A stretch of DNA of 64,000 bases from DATBVX01 sp963696675 (GCA_963696675.1 CAVOLM010000024.1:1-64000); one strand, 5' to 3'; positions 47,937-56,522 are shown, counted from the first letter of the stretch. A program made the numbers and translations. Notes: generated by a model from the letters alone, not told the origin.

Positions 47937-48720
47937 ATGGCGCTGTTTCGTCTGCCACCCAATTCACGCATCCGGCCGGGCCGAAAGCACGAGGCGCCGG
48001 CCGGCGCGCGCAACGTCAAGACGTTTCGCATTTATCGTTTTGACCCGGATGCCGGCGAGAACCCGCGCATGGACAGCTTCGGCATCGACATGGACGACTG
48101 CGGCCCGATGCTTCTCGATGTGCTGATCAAGATCAAGAACGAGATCGATTCGACCCTGACGTTCCGGCGCTCGTGCCGCGAAGGCATCTGCGGCAGCTGC
48201 GCGATGAACATCGAGGGAGTGAACACGCTGGCCTGCACACTCTCGTGCAAGGATGTCGGTCGGGAGGTGTCCATCTACCCGCTGCCGCACATGCCGGTAG
48301 TGAAGGACCTGGTACCGGACCTGACGCAGTTCTACGCGCAGTACGCATCAGTGAAACCCTGGCTGCAGACCGTCACGCCGCCACCGCCGGACCGGGAGCG
48401 GCTGCAGTCCAAGGACGAGCAGGAAAAGATCGACCGGCCAAGCGCGTGCATCCTCTGCGCCTGCTGTTCCACTGCCTGCCCGAGCTACTGGTGGAACAGC
48501 GATCGTTACCTCGGGCCGGCGGCGCTGCTGGCCGCCTATCGTTGGATTATCGACAGCCGTGACGAGGCGACTGGTGAGCGACTCGATGCGCTGGAAGATC
48601 CGTTCAGGCTGTATCGCTGCCACACGATCATGAATTGCACCGAGGCCTGCCCGAAGGACCTCAACCCCGCCAAGGCAATCGCGCGAGATCAAGAAGCTGC
48701 TGGCGGAGCGGCGCCATTGA
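47937..48720 (+). CDS. sdhB: Succinate dehydrogenase iron-sulfur subunit (frame break near end)
   Basis: Carries the [2Fe-2S], [4Fe-4S] and [3Fe-4S] clusters. Plant-type ferredoxin ligands are in FRRSCREGICGSCAMNIEGVNTLAC; the C-terminal clusters are in ACILCACCSTACPSYWW and CHTIMNCTEACPKDLNPAKAI. After AKAIA the conserved end (IKKLLAERRH) is in the +1 frame and stops at TGA 48718-48720; in the uncorrected frame the ORF runs straight into sdhE. ATG 47937 is preceded by AAGGA. About 260 residues. Confidence 0.95.
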
Positions 48721-48947
48721 GCCGACTCGCCTGGCAGTGCCGGCGCGGAATGCGCGAGCTCGACGAGCTGCTGCAGCGGTATCTCGAGCAGCGCTACCCA
48801 CGAGCCACCGATGACGAGCGGCGTGCATTCGAGCGCCTGCTCGGCGTTCAGGATACTGAACTGCAAGCCTACGTGTTGAATCACGTTGAGCCATCGGATC
48901 CGGAGATGAAAAGTGTCATCCGCATCCTTCGCGAGCATCGAGCTTGA
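48717..48947 (+). CDS. sdhE: FAD assembly factor SdhE (SDHAF2 family)
   Basis: SdhE helps attach FAD covalently to SdhA. A TTG start (SRLAWQCRRGMRELDELLQ) overlaps the sdhB TGA (TTGA). The family motif W-x-C-R-R-G-M-x-E-L-D is at residues ~5-15, followed by the five-helix fold with ERRAFERLLGVQDTELQAYVL. 76 residues, typical. In the given sequence it appears fused to sdhB because of the indel described there. It overlaps ygfX by ~35 nt; E. coli also encodes sdhE (ygfY) and ygfX together. Confidence 0.92.
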   Translation: MSRLAWQCRRGMRELDELLQRYLEQRYPRATDDERRAFERLLGVQDTELQAYVLNHVEPSDPEMKSVIRILREHRA

Positions 48948-49374
48948 ATTCACGCCGCCGTGGACGCTGCTCAGCCTGCTGTTTGCATGGTTGATTGGGC
49001 TGGTGGTCGCGATTGGCCAGCTCGAATGGCCGACCACGACACGTGTACTACTCGGTTTCGCGGCGCTGACAACCGGTGGTTGGGGGCTGTGGATGCTCGC
49101 TACGGGATGGGCGGGCCATGCCGTTCAGCGGGCTACCTGGACGTCCGACGGAAAGTGGCGCCTTGTCGATGGAGCCGGACGTACGTGGCAATCGAGGCTC
49201 GCTCGCCCCGCTCGTTGCTGGAGTCGCATTGCCATCCTGGTGTGGGATGACGGGATGACTCGGCGGACGGCGATCGTCACTCGTGGCACCGTCGGAGACG
49301 TGCCGTTCCGGCGGCTGCGCGTGCGGATGCGATTCGAGCTTCCCAGTGAAGCCTCTTCAGGCCCTAGAATGTGA
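48913..49374 (+). CDS. YgfX-like membrane protein (partner of SdhE)
   Basis: 153 residues from a GTG inside the end of sdhE. Two hydrophobic helices (residues ~16-35 and ~42-62: LLSLLFAWLIGLVVAIGQLEW and VLLGFAALTTGGWGLWML) are followed by a soluble region with WRLVDGAGRTWQSRLA and DVPFRRLRVRMRFE, matching the YgfX pattern of a TM pair plus a beta-rich tail ending in an FRRLRVRLR-like motif. In E. coli YgfX interacts with YgfY/SdhE and was described as a toxin-like inhibitor of FtsZ/MreB. Assignment rests on both the pattern and the position. Confidence 0.75.
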   Translation: MSSASFASIELEFTPPWTLLSLLFAWLIGLVVAIGQLEWPTTTRVLLGFAALTTGGWGLWMLATGWAGHAVQRATWTSDGKWRLVDGAGRTWQSRLARPARCWSRIAILVWDDGMTRRTAIVTRGTVGDVPFRRLRVRMRFELPSEASSGPRM

Positions 49375-49382
49375 ACTGGGTT

Positions 49383-49409
49383 GAACTTTGCGTAGTGAAT
49401 CCAATCACA
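49383..49409 (+). promoter_or_regulatory. Sigma-E-like promoter 1 of rpoE
   Basis: GAACTT (49383-49388) and TCACA (49405-49409) are separated by 16 nt, resembling the extracytoplasmic sigma-E pattern GAACTT-N16-TCnnA. It is ~120 nt before rpoE. Such promoters give RpoE autoregulation. The -10 element differs from the E. coli optimum, so activity is inferred. Confidence 0.5.
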
Positions 49410-49433
49410 GCCGGCTGCAGCGCGTTCCTGGGA

Positions 49434-49460
49434 GAACTTTCCTGTGCAGGGAGGGTCACA
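49434..49460 (+). promoter_or_regulatory. Sigma-E-like promoter 2 of rpoE
   Basis: A second GAACTT (49434-49439) is again followed after 16 nt by TCACA (49456-49460), 43 nt before rpoE. Both copies share GAACTTT...TCACAG, while the spacers differ. The repeat of exactly the same two boxes at the same spacing supports both being real. Confidence 0.55.
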
Positions 49461-49503
49461 GGGGGTGCTCAGACTGGCTCCGACACCGGAGTGACGGGCC
49501 TGG

Positions 49504-50103
49504 ATGGGCAACGACGCCAGCGATTTGATGCTCGTCGAACGCGTGCAACGAGGCGATGCGGGTGCGTTCGACTACCTGGTGCTCAGGTATCAGCACAAGG
49601 TGCTCAAGCTGATCATGCGGTACGTTCGTGACCCGGTTGAAGCCGAAGACGTGGCACAGGAGGCTTTTCTGAAGGCCTATCGTGCACTCCCCAGCTTTCG
49701 CGGCGACAGCGCTTTTTATACCTGGCTGTATCGCATCGCCATCAATACCGCCAAGAACGCCCTGGTCTCCAGCCGCCGCCGGCCGGTCGATTACGATCTC
49801 GACCTGCAGGATCCGGAACAGTACGACATGCAGGCGCGTCTAAAGGATTCGGAAACTCCGGAAGGACTCCTTCTCACCGACGAAATTCGCGATACGGTGA
49901 ATGCGGCGATTGCCGACCTTCCGGAAGATCTGCGCACCGCCATCATGCTGCGCGAGATCGAGGGGCTGAGCTATGAGGAAATTGCCGCCGCAATGGAATG
50001 CCCGGTAGGAACGGTGCGCTCACGGATCTTCCGTGCGCGTGAAGCGATCGACAAGCGCCTCAGGCCGATCTTCGAAGGTGGCCTGGGACGATTAGAGGAA
50101 TGA
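49504..50103 (+). CDS. rpoE: RNA polymerase sigma factor RpoE (AlgU)
   Basis: ECF sigma factor that controls the envelope stress response. 199 residues, intact. Region 2 (FDYLVLRYQHKVLKLIMRYVRD...VAQEAFLKAYRALPSFRGDSAFYTWLYRIAINTAKNAL) recognises the -10, region 4 (LREIEGLSYEEIAAAMECPVGTVRSRIFRAREAI) the -35. It is followed by its anti-sigma rseA after 6 nt and by rseB. The protease rseP that activates it is at 12403. Confidence 0.97.
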   Translation: MGNDASDLMLVERVQRGDAGAFDYLVLRYQHKVLKLIMRYVRDPVEAEDVAQEAFLKAYRALPSFRGDSAFYTWLYRIAINTAKNALVSSRRRPVDYDLDLQDPEQYDMQARLKDSETPEGLLLTDEIRDTVNAAIADLPEDLRTAIMLREIEGLSYEEIAAAMECPVGTVRSRIFRAREAIDKRLRPIFEGGLGRLEE

Positions 50104-50109
50104 ACGTCA

Positions 50110-50731
50110 ATGACTGAACATCTGCGCGACCAGCTGTCGGCGTTTCTGGACGGGGAGTTGCCGCGTCCGGAAGTAGAGCTGTTGCTGCGACGTCTGGCGG
50201 GAAATGACGAGCTGCAAATCGCACTCAGCCGCTACGTCGTTATCGGCGAATGCCTGCGCAACGCGCCCGGGCAGAGCGTGACCCGCGGCTTCGCGGGACG
50301 CGTGCGCGCTGCCGTGGCAGCGGAGGGGACCCGTAAGGGTGTCGATCGTGTGCGGTCACTTGGGCCCTGGCTGCGCCCGGTCGGTGGTCTGGCAATTGCA
50401 GCCACCGTCGCGACCGTGGCGATCCTCGGACTGCAGCGCACGCAACAGTTGGATCCGGCGGTGACGCCAGCCGTGGTTGCCTCGATCGTCAGCTCCAGCC
50501 ACTGCGATTGGTGGGCCCGCGATCGACGAAGCGCTGAGCTACACGGTGCCGGCACCGAGCACCGGCGCTCCGGTGATGCCGGCGGGACGTCTGACGAGCT
50601 ACGTCGTGGCGCATAGTGAGTACTCATCCCCGCTCGGGCGGCGCAACGTGCTTTCAGGCATCATTGCGGAAGATCCGACACCCATGGATGAGCCTGCACC
50701 CGTGCCGGCTGAAGACCAGAACCCGCCCTGA
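50110..50731 (+). CDS. rseA: Anti-sigma-E factor RseA (MucA-like; one frame break)
   Basis: Single-pass membrane anti-sigma factor. The N-terminal cytoplasmic domain (LRDQLSAFLDGELPRPEVELLLRRL, ISRYVVIGE-type LSRYVVIGECLRN) binds RpoE; a transmembrane helix (GGLAIAATVATVAILGL) lies near residues 92-108; the periplasmic part (LTSYVVAHSEYSSPLGR) is in the +1 frame after a shift near 50500 and ends at TGA 50729-50731. The SxYVxxHSEYS motif is typical of the RseA C-terminal domain that contacts RseB. About 205 residues. Confidence 0.93.
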
Positions 50732-50734
50732 TTC

Positions 50735-51779
50735 ATGCGCGCGCGCCTGGCCACCGGTTGCTTTCTGCTGCTCGCGCTGAGCATCGCGTGGGCTGATGAC
50801 GACGACGCCCGGGCCTGGCTGGAGCGCATGAACGAAGCGCTTGCCACCCGCAATTACGACGGTACGTTCTTCCATCTTCGCAACGGCAAGGTGGAGACAC
50901 TGCGCATCGTGCACCGCGTGGAGGATGGCAAGGTCGCCGAGCGCCTTGTCTCCCTCGACGGCAGCGGGCGCGAGATCATCCGCAACGATGAGGAATTGAC
51001 GTGCTACCTGCCGGATCAGCGGCGGGTGTTGGTCGAATCGCGCGTCGAGGCAGGTTCGCTGCTGGGCACCTTACCTACCTTCGATGCCGGACTCGCGGAT
51101 CATTATCGGCGTCGAAAAGCTTGCGCCGGGCCGCTTGCTTGGTCGACCGACTCAGGTCATTGCCGTCAATCCCCGCGATGCCTTCCGATTCGGATACCGG
51201 CTGTGGATCGATGAGGGTACCGCGTTGCCGCTCAAGACACAGCTCTGCGACGAGAAGGGCAATGTCGTCGAGCAGATCCTGTTCGCGAATATTACCGTTC
51301 CCGATAGCCTGCCAAAGTCCGCTGTGGAACCGCACGTCAATACCGAGGGGATGCAGTGGGTCAAGCAGCCGACCTCGAGCGCCAAGGGCACGACGTTCGC
51401 GTCAAGCTGGCGGGCTGCGAAGGTACCGCCGGGGTTCAGGCTCACTGCTACGAGCACCCAGGTGCTGGAGGGCTCTGCATCGCCGGTGACCCACCTGGTC
51501 TACTCCGATGGATTGGCTTCGGTTTCCGTATTCATCGAGACCAACCCTGCGGAAGCCGATCAGTTAAAAGGCCTCGCGAAGGTGGGATCGGCGTTCACCT
51601 TCTCGACCACCACCCGCGGCCATCAGGTGACCGCGGTCGGCGAAGTGCCGGCACAGACCGTTCAGCTGATTGCGCATTCCACCCAGCCTGACAGCCAGAC
51701 TCTTCAGGCTCCTGCGACTCTCCCGACTCAAGCTCCGCAGTCTCCCCCGCCGGCAGCGGCCTTCGGACCCAAGCCCTGA
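50735..51779 (+). CDS. rseB: Sigma-E regulatory protein RseB (MucB; one frame break)
   Basis: Periplasmic sensor that binds RseA and protects it from DegS; it detects lipoprotein/LPS mislocalisation. Signal peptide MRARLATGCFLLLALSIAWA; domain 1 has ARAWLERMNEALATRNYDGTFFHLRNG and IVHRVEDGKVAERLVSLDG, the LolA/LolB-like fold; domain 2 has AFRFGYRLWIDEGTALPLKTQL and GMQWVKQPT. A +1 shift near 51100 splits it. A Pro/Gln/Ala-rich tail of ~30 residues follows the usual end. About 347 residues. Confidence 0.93.
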
Positions 51780-51806
51780 GCGGGCTCACCGACGAGTTCC
51801 CGACAA

Positions 51807-52064
51807 GTGGTGCCGATGAACAGGGCGCCGCAATTCACACTCCTTTCACGCGATGGCTGTGAGCTCTGCGAGGAAATGCTCGCCGAGTTGCAGACCTTTT
51901 GCGGGTCGAGTTCCGGGCAGGTCGAAGTAGTCGATGTCGACGCTGACGAGCGGCTGCGCACCCGTTTCGGGCACCGCGTGCCGGTGCTTCTGCTCGACGG
52001 GTTGCCGGTCTGTCACGGTCAGTTCGATGCTGACGAACTGCGCCGGCTCCTGCGCGAGCGGTGA
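51807..52064 (+). CDS. Glutaredoxin-like thioredoxin-fold protein
   Basis: 85 residues. FTLLSRDGCELCEEMLAEL carries a CxxC redox motif (CELC) at residues ~18-21, followed by VEVVDVDADERLRTRFGHRVPVLLLDG with the cis-Pro of the thioredoxin fold, then a helix. This is the small glutaredoxin family (DUF836) often found after the rse/muc genes and before lepA. GTG 51807 or the in-frame ATG 51816 could be the start; the second gives the more usual length. Substrate unknown. Confidence 0.85.
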   Translation: MVPMNRAPQFTLLSRDGCELCEEMLAELQTFCGSSSGQVEVVDVDADERLRTRFGHRVPVLLLDGLPVCHGQFDADELRRLLRER

Positions 52065-52099
52065 GGTCATTCGCAGTCCGCGACCCAGCGGTTCGGCGA

Positions 52100-52975
52100 C
52101 TAGCCGGCACCGTTCTTCTTGAACCAATCGAGCGCCTTTGCCCAACCATCCCTGGCGGCTTCAGCGTTGTAGCTGGGGCGATAGTCTGCGTTGAAACCGT
52201 GCTCGGCATCCGGATAGACGTCGATTCGTGAGGTCGAATTCGCCCCCGCGAGCGCCGCGCGCATTTTTTCGACGTCGGTCTGAGGAATTCCCTTGTCCAT
52301 CCCGCCATACAGTCCGAGCACGGGCGCTTTCAAGTCGCTCGCGATGTCGAGCGGATATTTCGGCTGCAGTTCAGTGCGATTGCCATCGAGCCGCCCATAC
52401 CATGCGACGCCGGCCTTGAGATTCGGATTGTGGGCGGCATACAGCCAGACGATGCGCCCGCCCCAGCAGAATCCCGTGATTGCGAGGCGCTTCACGTCGG
52501 CTTTGTCGGTCGATCTCGCCCAGGCGACGGTCGCATCGAGATCCGACATCACCTGGACGTCGGGTACGTTGCCGACGATCGGCATCAACTCCTTGATGTC
52601 GGTAATCTTGGACACATCACCCTGGCGCGCATAAAGCTCCGTTGCCACCGCGAAGTAGCCCGCCTTGGCAAAACGGCGGCACAGGTCCTTGATGTGCTCG
52701 TGCACGCCGAACACTTCCTGCACGACTAGGACCGTCGGAAAGTTCCTCCCCTTCGCGGGCATGGCGCGATACGCGGGCACCTCGCCATCTGCGACCGGAA
52801 TCTTCACTTCGCCGGCGAGGAGCCCGGTGGAATCCGTAGTGATGGTCTCAGCCGAGATGGGCTGGACGGCCAGGGCGAATCCGGTGGCGAGGGTCGTCAC
52901 CAGGATGTCGCGCCGGTTGAGTGACACGGCCGGCAGGAAACTCACGAATTCAGGATCGCGAACGTCGTTCTTCAT
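52100..52975 (-). CDS. Dienelactone hydrolase family protein with Tat-like signal
   Basis: Alpha/beta hydrolase of 291 residues. The DLH triad elements are visible: Cys in ITGFCWGGRIVWLY, Glu in VVQEVFGVHEHIKD and His in YPDAEHGFNADYRPSY. Residues ~18-45 read LNRRDILVTTLATGFALAVQP, a twin-arginine-type signal followed by a hydrophobic stretch and Ala, so export is likely. I choose ATG 52975 because GAGGAGGAG lies just upstream; an in-frame ATG at 53005 has none. Natural substrate unknown; the family includes carboxymethylenebutenolidases and general esterases. Confidence 0.85.
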   Translation of the reverse strand: MKNDVRDPEFVSFLPAVSLNRRDILVTTLATGFALAVQPISAETITTDSTGLLAGEVKIPVADGEVPAYRAMPAKGRNFPTVLVVQEVFGVHEHIKDLCRRFAKAGYFAVATELYARQGDVSKITDIKELMPIVGNVPDVQVMSDLDATVAWARSTDKADVKRLAITGFCWGGRIVWLYAAHNPNLKAGVAWYGRLDGNRTELQPKYPLDIASDLKAPVLGLYGGMDKGIPQTDVEKMRAALAGANSTSRIDVYPDAEHGFNADYRPSYNAEAARDGWAKALDWFKKNGAG

Positions 52976-53092
52976 GGTGAGCAACTCCTCCTCAAGGGCC
53001 CGCATCCTACGGCGAAACGGCGCCCGCCGCTCGCGCGGCAGGCCGTGAAAAAAGTACCATCCGTCTCTATTGCACAGTAAGAGGTCGGGACA

Positions 53093-53761
53093 GTGAAACT
53101 CAACACGAGGCCCGAGCCGATCGACGTGGCGCTCGAGCAGTCAGCCGTCATCGTCGTCGACATGCAGAACGCCTTCGCCAGCAAAGGTGGCCTGCTGGAT
53201 CTCGCGGGTTTTGATATCTCGGTGGCCGCTGCCGGCGTGGTTCGCACCATCGATTCGATCCTGGACGTGGCGCGCAGCAAGGGCGTGCAGGTCGTCTATC
53301 TGCAGACCGGTTACAAGCCGGATCTCAGTAACGGTGGCGGCGACGCATCGCCGAATCCTCGCAAGGAAACCGCGTTGTGCCTCATGCGAGCGCAACCGCA
53401 GCTCAGGGGCAAGCTCCTGGTCGAAGGGACGTGGGATTTTCAGATCGTTGATGAGCTCCAACCCCGGGCGGGCGACGTCGTCGTGCTGAAGACGCGTTAC
53501 AGCGGCTTTGCGGGAACGACGCTCGACTCCGTGCTGCGCGTGCGCGACATCCGCTACCTGTTTTTTGTCGGCATCGCAACCAATGTGTGCGTTGAATCGA
53601 CGCTCCGCGATGCCTATTTCCACGAATACTGGCCCATTCTCGTCACCGATGGCGCGCTGCAGGCCGGGCCTGCAGCCGCGCATGAGGCGACCATCTTCAA
53701 TGTCGAGTCGTTCTTCGGCTGGACCCTCACCGCAGACCAGTTGCGCGCCAGCCTGCGTTGA
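53093..53761 (+). CDS. RutB-like ureidoacrylate amidohydrolase (isochorismatase superfamily)
   Basis: 222 residues, GTG start after AGAGGTC. Isochorismatase-fold cysteine hydrolase: the catalytic Asp is in VIVVDMQNAFASKGG, Lys in VVLKTRYSGFAGTTLDSVLR, and Cys in VGIATNVCVESTLRDAYF. Beyond the triad it resembles RutB closely (PDLSNGGGDASPN, RGKLLVEGTWDFQIVDEL, ATIFNVESFFGW). RutB hydrolyses ureidoacrylate in the Rut pyrimidine degradation pathway. No other rut gene is adjacent, so the role may be different or the gene acts alone. Divergent from the dienelactone hydrolase gene. Confidence 0.8.
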   Translation: MKLNTRPEPIDVALEQSAVIVVDMQNAFASKGGLLDLAGFDISVAAAGVVRTIDSILDVARSKGVQVVYLQTGYKPDLSNGGGDASPNPRKETALCLMRAQPQLRGKLLVEGTWDFQIVDELQPRAGDVVVLKTRYSGFAGTTLDSVLRVRDIRYLFFVGIATNVCVESTLRDAYFHEYWPILVTDGALQAGPAAAHEATIFNVESFFGWTLTADQLRASLR

Positions 53762-53815
53762 AGCCCGGCCGGCCTGCGTCCCGAAGCGCGCACGGGCAAT
53801 TCGCGTGGCAACACG

Positions 53816-53821
53816 TATAAT
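53816..53821 (+). promoter_or_regulatory. Consensus -10 box upstream of lepA
   Basis: TATAAT at 53816-53821 lies 30 nt before the lepA ATG; the -35 position at 17 nt spacing (53793-53798, CGGGCA) matches poorly. The perfect hexamer in a high-GC region and the short distance to lepA favour a real promoter. Confidence 0.45.
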
Positions 53822-53850
53822 CCGCGCGCCCGAAGCAGACCCCCTCCCCG

Positions 53851-55644
53851 ATGCAGCACATCCGCAACTTCTCCATCATCGCCCACGTCGATCACGGCAA
53901 GTCCACACTGGCTGACCGCTTCATCGAGCTGTGCGGCGGCCTGCAGGCGCGCGAAATGCAGGAACAGGTCCTCGATTCGATGGACCTGGAGCGCGAGCGC
54001 GGCATCACCATCAAGGCGCAGAGCGTCACGCTGCAGTACGAGGCCAAGGATGGAACCCACTACCAGCTCAACTTCATCGACACGCCCGGGCACGTCGATT
54101 TCTCCTATGAAGTCTCACGCTCCCTCGCGGCTTGCGAAGGAGCGCTGCTGGTCGTCGATGCCGCGCAGGGGGTCGAGGCACAGAGCGTCGCGAACTGCTA
54201 CACGGCGATCGAGCAGGGCCTGACCGTGGTGCCGGTGATCAACAAGATCGATCTGCCTTCCGCGGATCCGAACAAGGTGATCCAGGAGATCGAGGAGATC
54301 ATCGGCATCGAAGCGCATGACGCGCTGCTGGTCAGCGCGAAGACGGGCGAGGGCGTGCCGGACCTTTTCGAAGCGCTGGTGCAGAGAATCCCTCCGCCAC
54401 GTGGCGATCCGCAGGCGCCGTTGCAGGCGCTCATCATCGACTCGTGGTTCGACAACTACGTTGGTGTCGTCTCGCTGGTGCGGGTCGTGAACGGCACTCT
54501 GCGCACCGGTGAGAAGATCCGGGTAATGTCCACCGGGCGCAGTCATCTCGTGGATCGTCTTGGCCGGCGCACCCCAAAATCCGAAACGTGCGAATCGCTG
54601 AGCGCCGGCGAGGTGGGATTTGTCATCGCCGGTATCAAGGAGATCGATGGCGCGCCCGTCGGCGACACGATCACTCACGAGAGCAGGCCCAGCCCGACAG
54701 CGCTGCCCGGCTTCAAGCAGATCAAGCCGCGCGTATTCGCGGGCCTTTTTCCGGTGAACTCCGAAGACTACGAAAGCTTCCGCGACGCCTTGCAGAAGCT
54801 GCGGCTAAACGATTCGTCACTGCATTTTGAGCCCGAGGTGTCCACAGCGCTTGGCTTCGGCTTTCGGTGCGGATTCCTCGGGCTGTTGCACATGGACATT
54901 GTCCAGGAACGCCTGGAGCGTGAATACCACCTCGACCTGGTCACGAGCGCACCCACGGTGGTCTACGAAGTCGCGCGGGAGAACGGCGATATCGATTACG
55001 TCGACAATCCGGCCAAGTTGCCGGCCTCGAACCTGATCGCTGAAATTCGCGAGCCGATCATCGTCGCCAACATCCTCATGCCGCCCGCTCACGTCGGCGG
55101 GGTGTTGCAGCTGTGCGAAGAGAAGCGTGGCACACAGAAGAAATTGCATTATCTCGGCAGCCAGGTGTCCCTGCAGTACGAGCTGCCGCTCGCTGAAGTG
55201 GTGCTGGATTTCTTCGATCGCCTGAAGTCGGTGAGCCGCGGTTACGCGTCTTTCGACTACGACTTCAGCCACTTCCAGGCAGCGCCACTCGTCAAGCTCG
55301 ACATTCTCATCAACGATGAGCGTGTCGATGCGCTATCGATCATCGTGCATCGGGACAATGCCTACGCGCGCGGTCGCGAGCTGGTCGACAAGATGCAGGA
55401 ACTGATTCCGCGGCAGATGTTCGAAGTGGCGGTGCAGGCCGCCATCGGCAGCCAGGTCGTGGCGCGCGCCACCGTGAAGGCACTGCGCAAGAACGTGCTG
55501 GCGAAGTGCTACGGCGGCGATGTCACGCGCAAACGCAAGCTCCTAGAGAAGCAGAAAGAGGGTAAGCGCCGCATGAAACAGCTCGGCCAGGTCGAGATTC
55601 CGCAGGAAGCGTTTCTCGCGGTACTCAAGGTCGGGCGCAAGTAG
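53851..55644 (+). CDS. lepA: Elongation factor 4 (LepA, back-translocating GTPase)
   Basis: Translational GTPase that acts on the ribosome in initiation/back-translocation. 597 residues, intact. G1 AHVDHGKSTLADR (residues ~11-23), G2 RGITIKAQ, G3 DTPGHVDFSYEV, G4 NKIDLPSADP; then domains II-III and the LepA-specific C-terminal domain (GGDVTRKRKLLEKQKEGKRRMKQLGQVEIPQEAFLAVL). Its neighbour lepB is 92 nt downstream, the usual lepA-lepB pair. Confidence 0.98.
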   Translation: MQHIRNFSIIAHVDHGKSTLADRFIELCGGLQAREMQEQVLDSMDLERERGITIKAQSVTLQYEAKDGTHYQLNFIDTPGHVDFSYEVSRSLAACEGALLVVDAAQGVEAQSVANCYTAIEQGLTVVPVINKIDLPSADPNKVIQEIEEIIGIEAHDALLVSAKTGEGVPDLFEALVQRIPPPRGDPQAPLQALIIDSWFDNYVGVVSLVRVVNGTLRTGEKIRVMSTGRSHLVDRLGRRTPKSETCESLSAGEVGFVIAGIKEIDGAPVGDTITHESRPSPTALPGFKQIKPRVFAGLFPVNSEDYESFRDALQKLRLNDSSLHFEPEVSTALGFGFRCGFLGLLHMDIVQERLEREYHLDLVTSAPTVVYEVARENGDIDYVDNPAKLPASNLIAEIREPIIVANILMPPAHVGGVLQLCEEKRGTQKKLHYLGSQVSLQYELPLAEVVLDFFDRLKSVSRGYASFDYDFSHFQAAPLVKLDILINDERVDALSIIVHRDNAYARGRELVDKMQELIPRQMFEVAVQAAIGSQVVARATVKALRKNVLAKCYGGDVTRKRKLLEKQKEGKRRMKQLGQVEIPQEAFLAVLKVGRK

Positions 55645-55679
55645 GTGCGGGCGCGGACTTTGAATCGCGTCGCAAGTTG

Positions 55680-55708
55680 TTGCCTCAAAAGCAGAAATCA
55701 ACAATACT
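55680..55708 (+). promoter_or_regulatory. Candidate sigma-70 promoter before lepB
   Basis: TTGCCT (55680-55685) and AATACT (55703-55708) are 17 nt apart in the lepA-lepB gap, 29 nt before the lepB ATG. The local sequence is AT-rich compared with its surroundings. A fair but not strong match to the sigma-70 pattern. Confidence 0.35.
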
Positions 55709-55736
55709 GCGCGCGGTTTTTCTGCTGGTGTACTGA

Positions 55737-56498
55737 ATGATTGTCGACTTTGCGCTGATCCTGGTCATTGCCACATTTCTCACGGGCGCAATCTGGGCCC
55801 TCGATGCATGGGTACTGAAACCGAAACGGCCGGCGGGCACCGCCGAGCCTGTCGTGGTCGAATATGCCCGCTCGTTCTTTCCCGTGATCCTGCTGGTGTT
55901 GCTGATTCGCTCGTTCCTGTTCGAGCCCTTTCGTATCCCCTCTGACTCAATGATGCCGACGCTGCTGGACGGCGATTTCATCTTCGTGAGCAAATTCGCC
56001 TACGGGCTGAGACTGCCGGTACTCAACACGCGCATCGTTGACCTCGGTTCTCCGCGGCGTGGCGATGTCGTGGTGTTTCGCAAGCCCTCCGATCCGGGCA
56101 CGAACTACATCAAGCGCCTGGTAGGGCTGCCGGGCGATACCGTCGTGGTGCGCAACAAGCGCGTGTCGATCAACGGCACCGAGCTCCCGGTAACGCTCGA
56201 CGGGACCTATGAAGGTCACGGACATGACGGGGCGGAGATCGGCGTCGAGGACATCGGTGCCGTCGAGCATCGAGTGCTCTATCTGCTTGGGCGCGACAGC
56301 CGCGAGGGCACGTACATCGTGCCCGCAGGCCACTATTTCTTCATGGGTGATAATCGTGACAACAGCCAGGACAGCCGCTACGAGGGCGTCGGATTCGTGC
56401 CGGAGGGAAACCTGGTCGGCAAGGCGGTACGAATCTGGTTCAATTGGGATGGCCCGGGCGGGCCGATCTGGAGCCGTATCGGCTCTGCAATCCGGTAA
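55737..56498 (+). CDS. lepB: Signal peptidase I
   Basis: Cleaves signal peptides on the periplasmic face of the inner membrane. 253 residues with two N-terminal membrane helices (residues ~2-20 and ~44-62). The catalytic Ser is in FRIPSDSMMPTLLDGD and Lys in GTNYIKRLVGLPGD; the C-terminal GHYFFMGDNRDNSQDSRYEGVGFVP box is present. Intact. It is followed by a DUF4845 gene and rnc, a frequent gammaproteobacterial order. Confidence 0.96.
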   Translation: MIVDFALILVIATFLTGAIWALDAWVLKPKRPAGTAEPVVVEYARSFFPVILLVLLIRSFLFEPFRIPSDSMMPTLLDGDFIFVSKFAYGLRLPVLNTRIVDLGSPRRGDVVVFRKPSDPGTNYIKRLVGLPGDTVVVRNKRVSINGTELPVTLDGTYEGHGHDGAEIGVEDIGAVEHRVLYLLGRDSREGTYIVPAGHYFFMGDNRDNSQDSRYEGVGFVPEGNLVGKAVRIWFNWDGPGGPIWSRIGSAIR

Positions 56499-56522
56499 CC
56501 GCAGCTTCCACTATCTTCAACC

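Noticed and set aside
45988..47967. A 659-codon open frame on the minus strand across sdhA
   Set aside because: It is antisense to a fully recognisable SdhA; long shadow frames are expected in high-GC sequence and its translation shows no family motif.
47937..48947. SdhB-SdhE fusion protein
   Set aside because: The true SdhB C-terminus (IKKLLAERRH) is present in the +1 frame and stops at 48720, so the fusion arises from one inserted base near 48685.
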